Shown in pieces: positions 34,097 to 35,038 of a stretch of 35,038 nucleotides of DNA; within the stretch, counting starts at the first letter, position 1, and each line of letters opens with the position of its first letter. The stretch is from a virus. Both the position numbers and the translations under genes were made by a program. The stretch is from positions 1 to 35,038 of IMG/VR virus record IMGVR_UViG_3300030508_000047; one strand, 5' to 3'. The notes under the pieces were generated by a model, which worked only from the letters and a program-made list of their open reading frames with translations, was not told the origin of the DNA and searched no databases.

Positions 34097-35038
34097 TTAC
34101 ATAAGATTTTGTATGATAGTACGGTTGTAGAATACGTTAGAATCCTGTAGGATAGCACCCTGACCGACTGTTAGACCCTGTGCGAATGGGTTAGCCACAA
34201 TACCATAACGAGTCTTGAATCCAATCTTAGGCTGCATTGTGTTAGGATCAATTGCCTTCAATAGCTGCAATGGAATATAAGGACAGTAGAAGATACCAGC
34301 ATCGAATGCAGATGTACCCTTATAACCTACTACAAGATAATCACCAGTTGCATATGGGTCAATATAAACCTTGTAACGACCGTTTAGAATACCGGCAAAT
34401 GTATTACCAGTGTCGTCGATCTGTAGATCATTACCGTCTAGACGTGGTGTGAACTGTAGAACGCCAGCAGCTACTAGAGCAGATGCAACGTTAGAAGAAC
34501 ACAATACGATATTACCCTTACCACGACGAGTATTCTTTGCGATAGCGTTAGCTTCAAGGTCGATACGGAATAGAAGACCCTTAAACTTTTCAACTAACCA
34601 ACGACCGTCTGAGTCTGCGTCAAGGTCGAACTGACCAACAGTTGTAGTACCAGACTGACAACCTACCTTAGCAGTAACAACGATTGTACGAATAACTTCA
34701 CGATTAATTTCTGCAAGAATTTCTGTAGAAAGAATATTTGTCAATTCTGCTTCAGCGTCAAGACCGTGGATTGCCTTCAAGTCCTGTGCGATTTCGATTG
34801 AGTATTCTGCCTTCAAAGCACGTTCTTTAGCAGTAACAGTTGTCTTTTCAATGCTTAGAGCCATTTCAGGGAATACTGAGTTACCGTATCCAAGACCTTC
34901 AGCACCGGCTATTGTCATACCACCAGCAAAGTTATATGTGCTATTACCAGCGTTGTTAGAAATACCGGGAAGACCACCCAAGTTACCATTAGCACCACCG
35001 GGAACTGTGTTATTTGCATAACCACCAGAAATGGTAGA
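34097..35038 (-). CDS. 23: major capsid protein gp23, C-terminal part (5' partial)
   Basis: Minus strand, open to the right window edge, so the N-terminus lies outside. About 313 residues are visible. Blocks ALSIEKTTVTAKERALKAEYSIE, AQDLKAIHGLDAEAELTNILS, EINREVIRTI, FKGLLFRIDLEANAIAKNTRRGKGN, YKVYIDPYA and GIVANPFAQG are typical of T4 gp23. It forms the hexameric shell of the head. Codons are strongly biased to GGT, AAC and ACC-type choices, as expected for a highly expressed gene. Preceded downstream by the hairpins at 34046-34093. Confidence 0.95.
   Translation of the reverse strand, partial: STISGGYANNTVPGGANGNLGGLPGISNNAGNSTYNFAGGMTIAGAEGLGYGNSVFPEMALSIEKTTVTAKERALKAEYSIEIAQDLKAIHGLDAEAELTNILSTEILAEINREVIRTIVVTAKVGCQSGTTTVGQFDLDADSDGRWLVEKFKGLLFRIDLEANAIAKNTRRGKGNIVLCSSNVASALVAAGVLQFTPRLDGNDLQIDDTGNTFAGILNGRYKVYIDPYATGDYLVVGYKGTSAFDAGIFYCPYIPLQLLKAIDPNTMQPKIGFKTRYGIVANPFAQGLTVGQGAILQDSNVFYNRTIIQNLM

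Overview
This window is part of a large, AT-rich, T4-superfamily myovirus genome. Hallmarks are a T4-type family B DNA polymerase (gp43), a UvsX recombinase, a T4-type RNase H, PhoH, dCMP deaminase and, on the opposite strand at the right edge, the C-terminal part of a gp23 major capsid protein. The host is most likely an alphaproteobacterium. The window carries a GapR/DUF2312 protein, a DUF1127 protein, and a permuted two-piece tmRNA with an ANDN-type tag, all typical of that class. Almost all genes run on the + strand in tight ATGA/TAATG-overlapping operons, and TTG starts are common.

Layout. 1-1124: partial nucleotidyltransferase and small ORFs. 1125-1294: tRNA-Leu and tRNA-Thr. 1303-3157: small genes, an HTH peptide and a degenerate peptide deformylase, ending in a terminator. 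3158-5718: DNA polymerase, apparently starting at AUU. 5720-8692: HD hydrolase, A1S_2505-like protein, small proteins and a membrane coiled-coil protein. 8701-11872: uvsX, SLOG protein, GapR-like protein and membrane proteins. 11909-13247: three tRNAs, an HNH endonuclease and a deaminase. 13248-16620: broken HNH gene, polynucleotide-kinase-like protein, glycosyltransferase and a complete GIY-YIG endonuclease on the minus strand. 16676-17821: RNase H gene split in two by an endonuclease remnant. 17831-23302: phoH, cd, a second nucleotidyltransferase next to a GatB/YqeY-like protein, and small genes. 23306-23832: permuted tmRNA. 24038-28898: small proteins, two with Sec signal peptides, and a PPP phosphatase. 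28885-30671: pnuC-nadR NAD salvage pair. 30915-32431: amidoligase plus gamma-glutamylcyclotransferase-like pair. 32428-33906: small proteins and a ppGpp-hydrolase-like HD protein. 33899-35038: endonuclease remnant, convergent hairpins and gp23 (minus strand).

Two promoter types recur. Sigma70-like TTGACA-16/17-TATAAT sites are often embedded in the 3' end of the preceding gene. T4-like late boxes (TATAAATA) occur almost only at homing-endonuclease genes and tRNA/tmRNA loci. Five endonuclease genes or remnants share one design: a hairpin hides the Shine-Dalgarno site, and a late box lies in or beside its 5' arm or loop so that a late transcript would lack the 5' arm.

The most striking content is RNA-based. 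There is a phage-encoded permuted tmRNA. Two tRNAs have class-II (long variable arm) bodies with Asn and Gln anticodons, each enclosed in a long perfect inverted repeat. Protein genes that could act on tRNA are present: a GatB/YqeY-type domain, a nucleotidyltransferase and a 5'-kinase. A second theme is NAD/nucleotide metabolism: PnuC, NadR, a SLOG protein, and a ppGpp-hydrolase-like protein.
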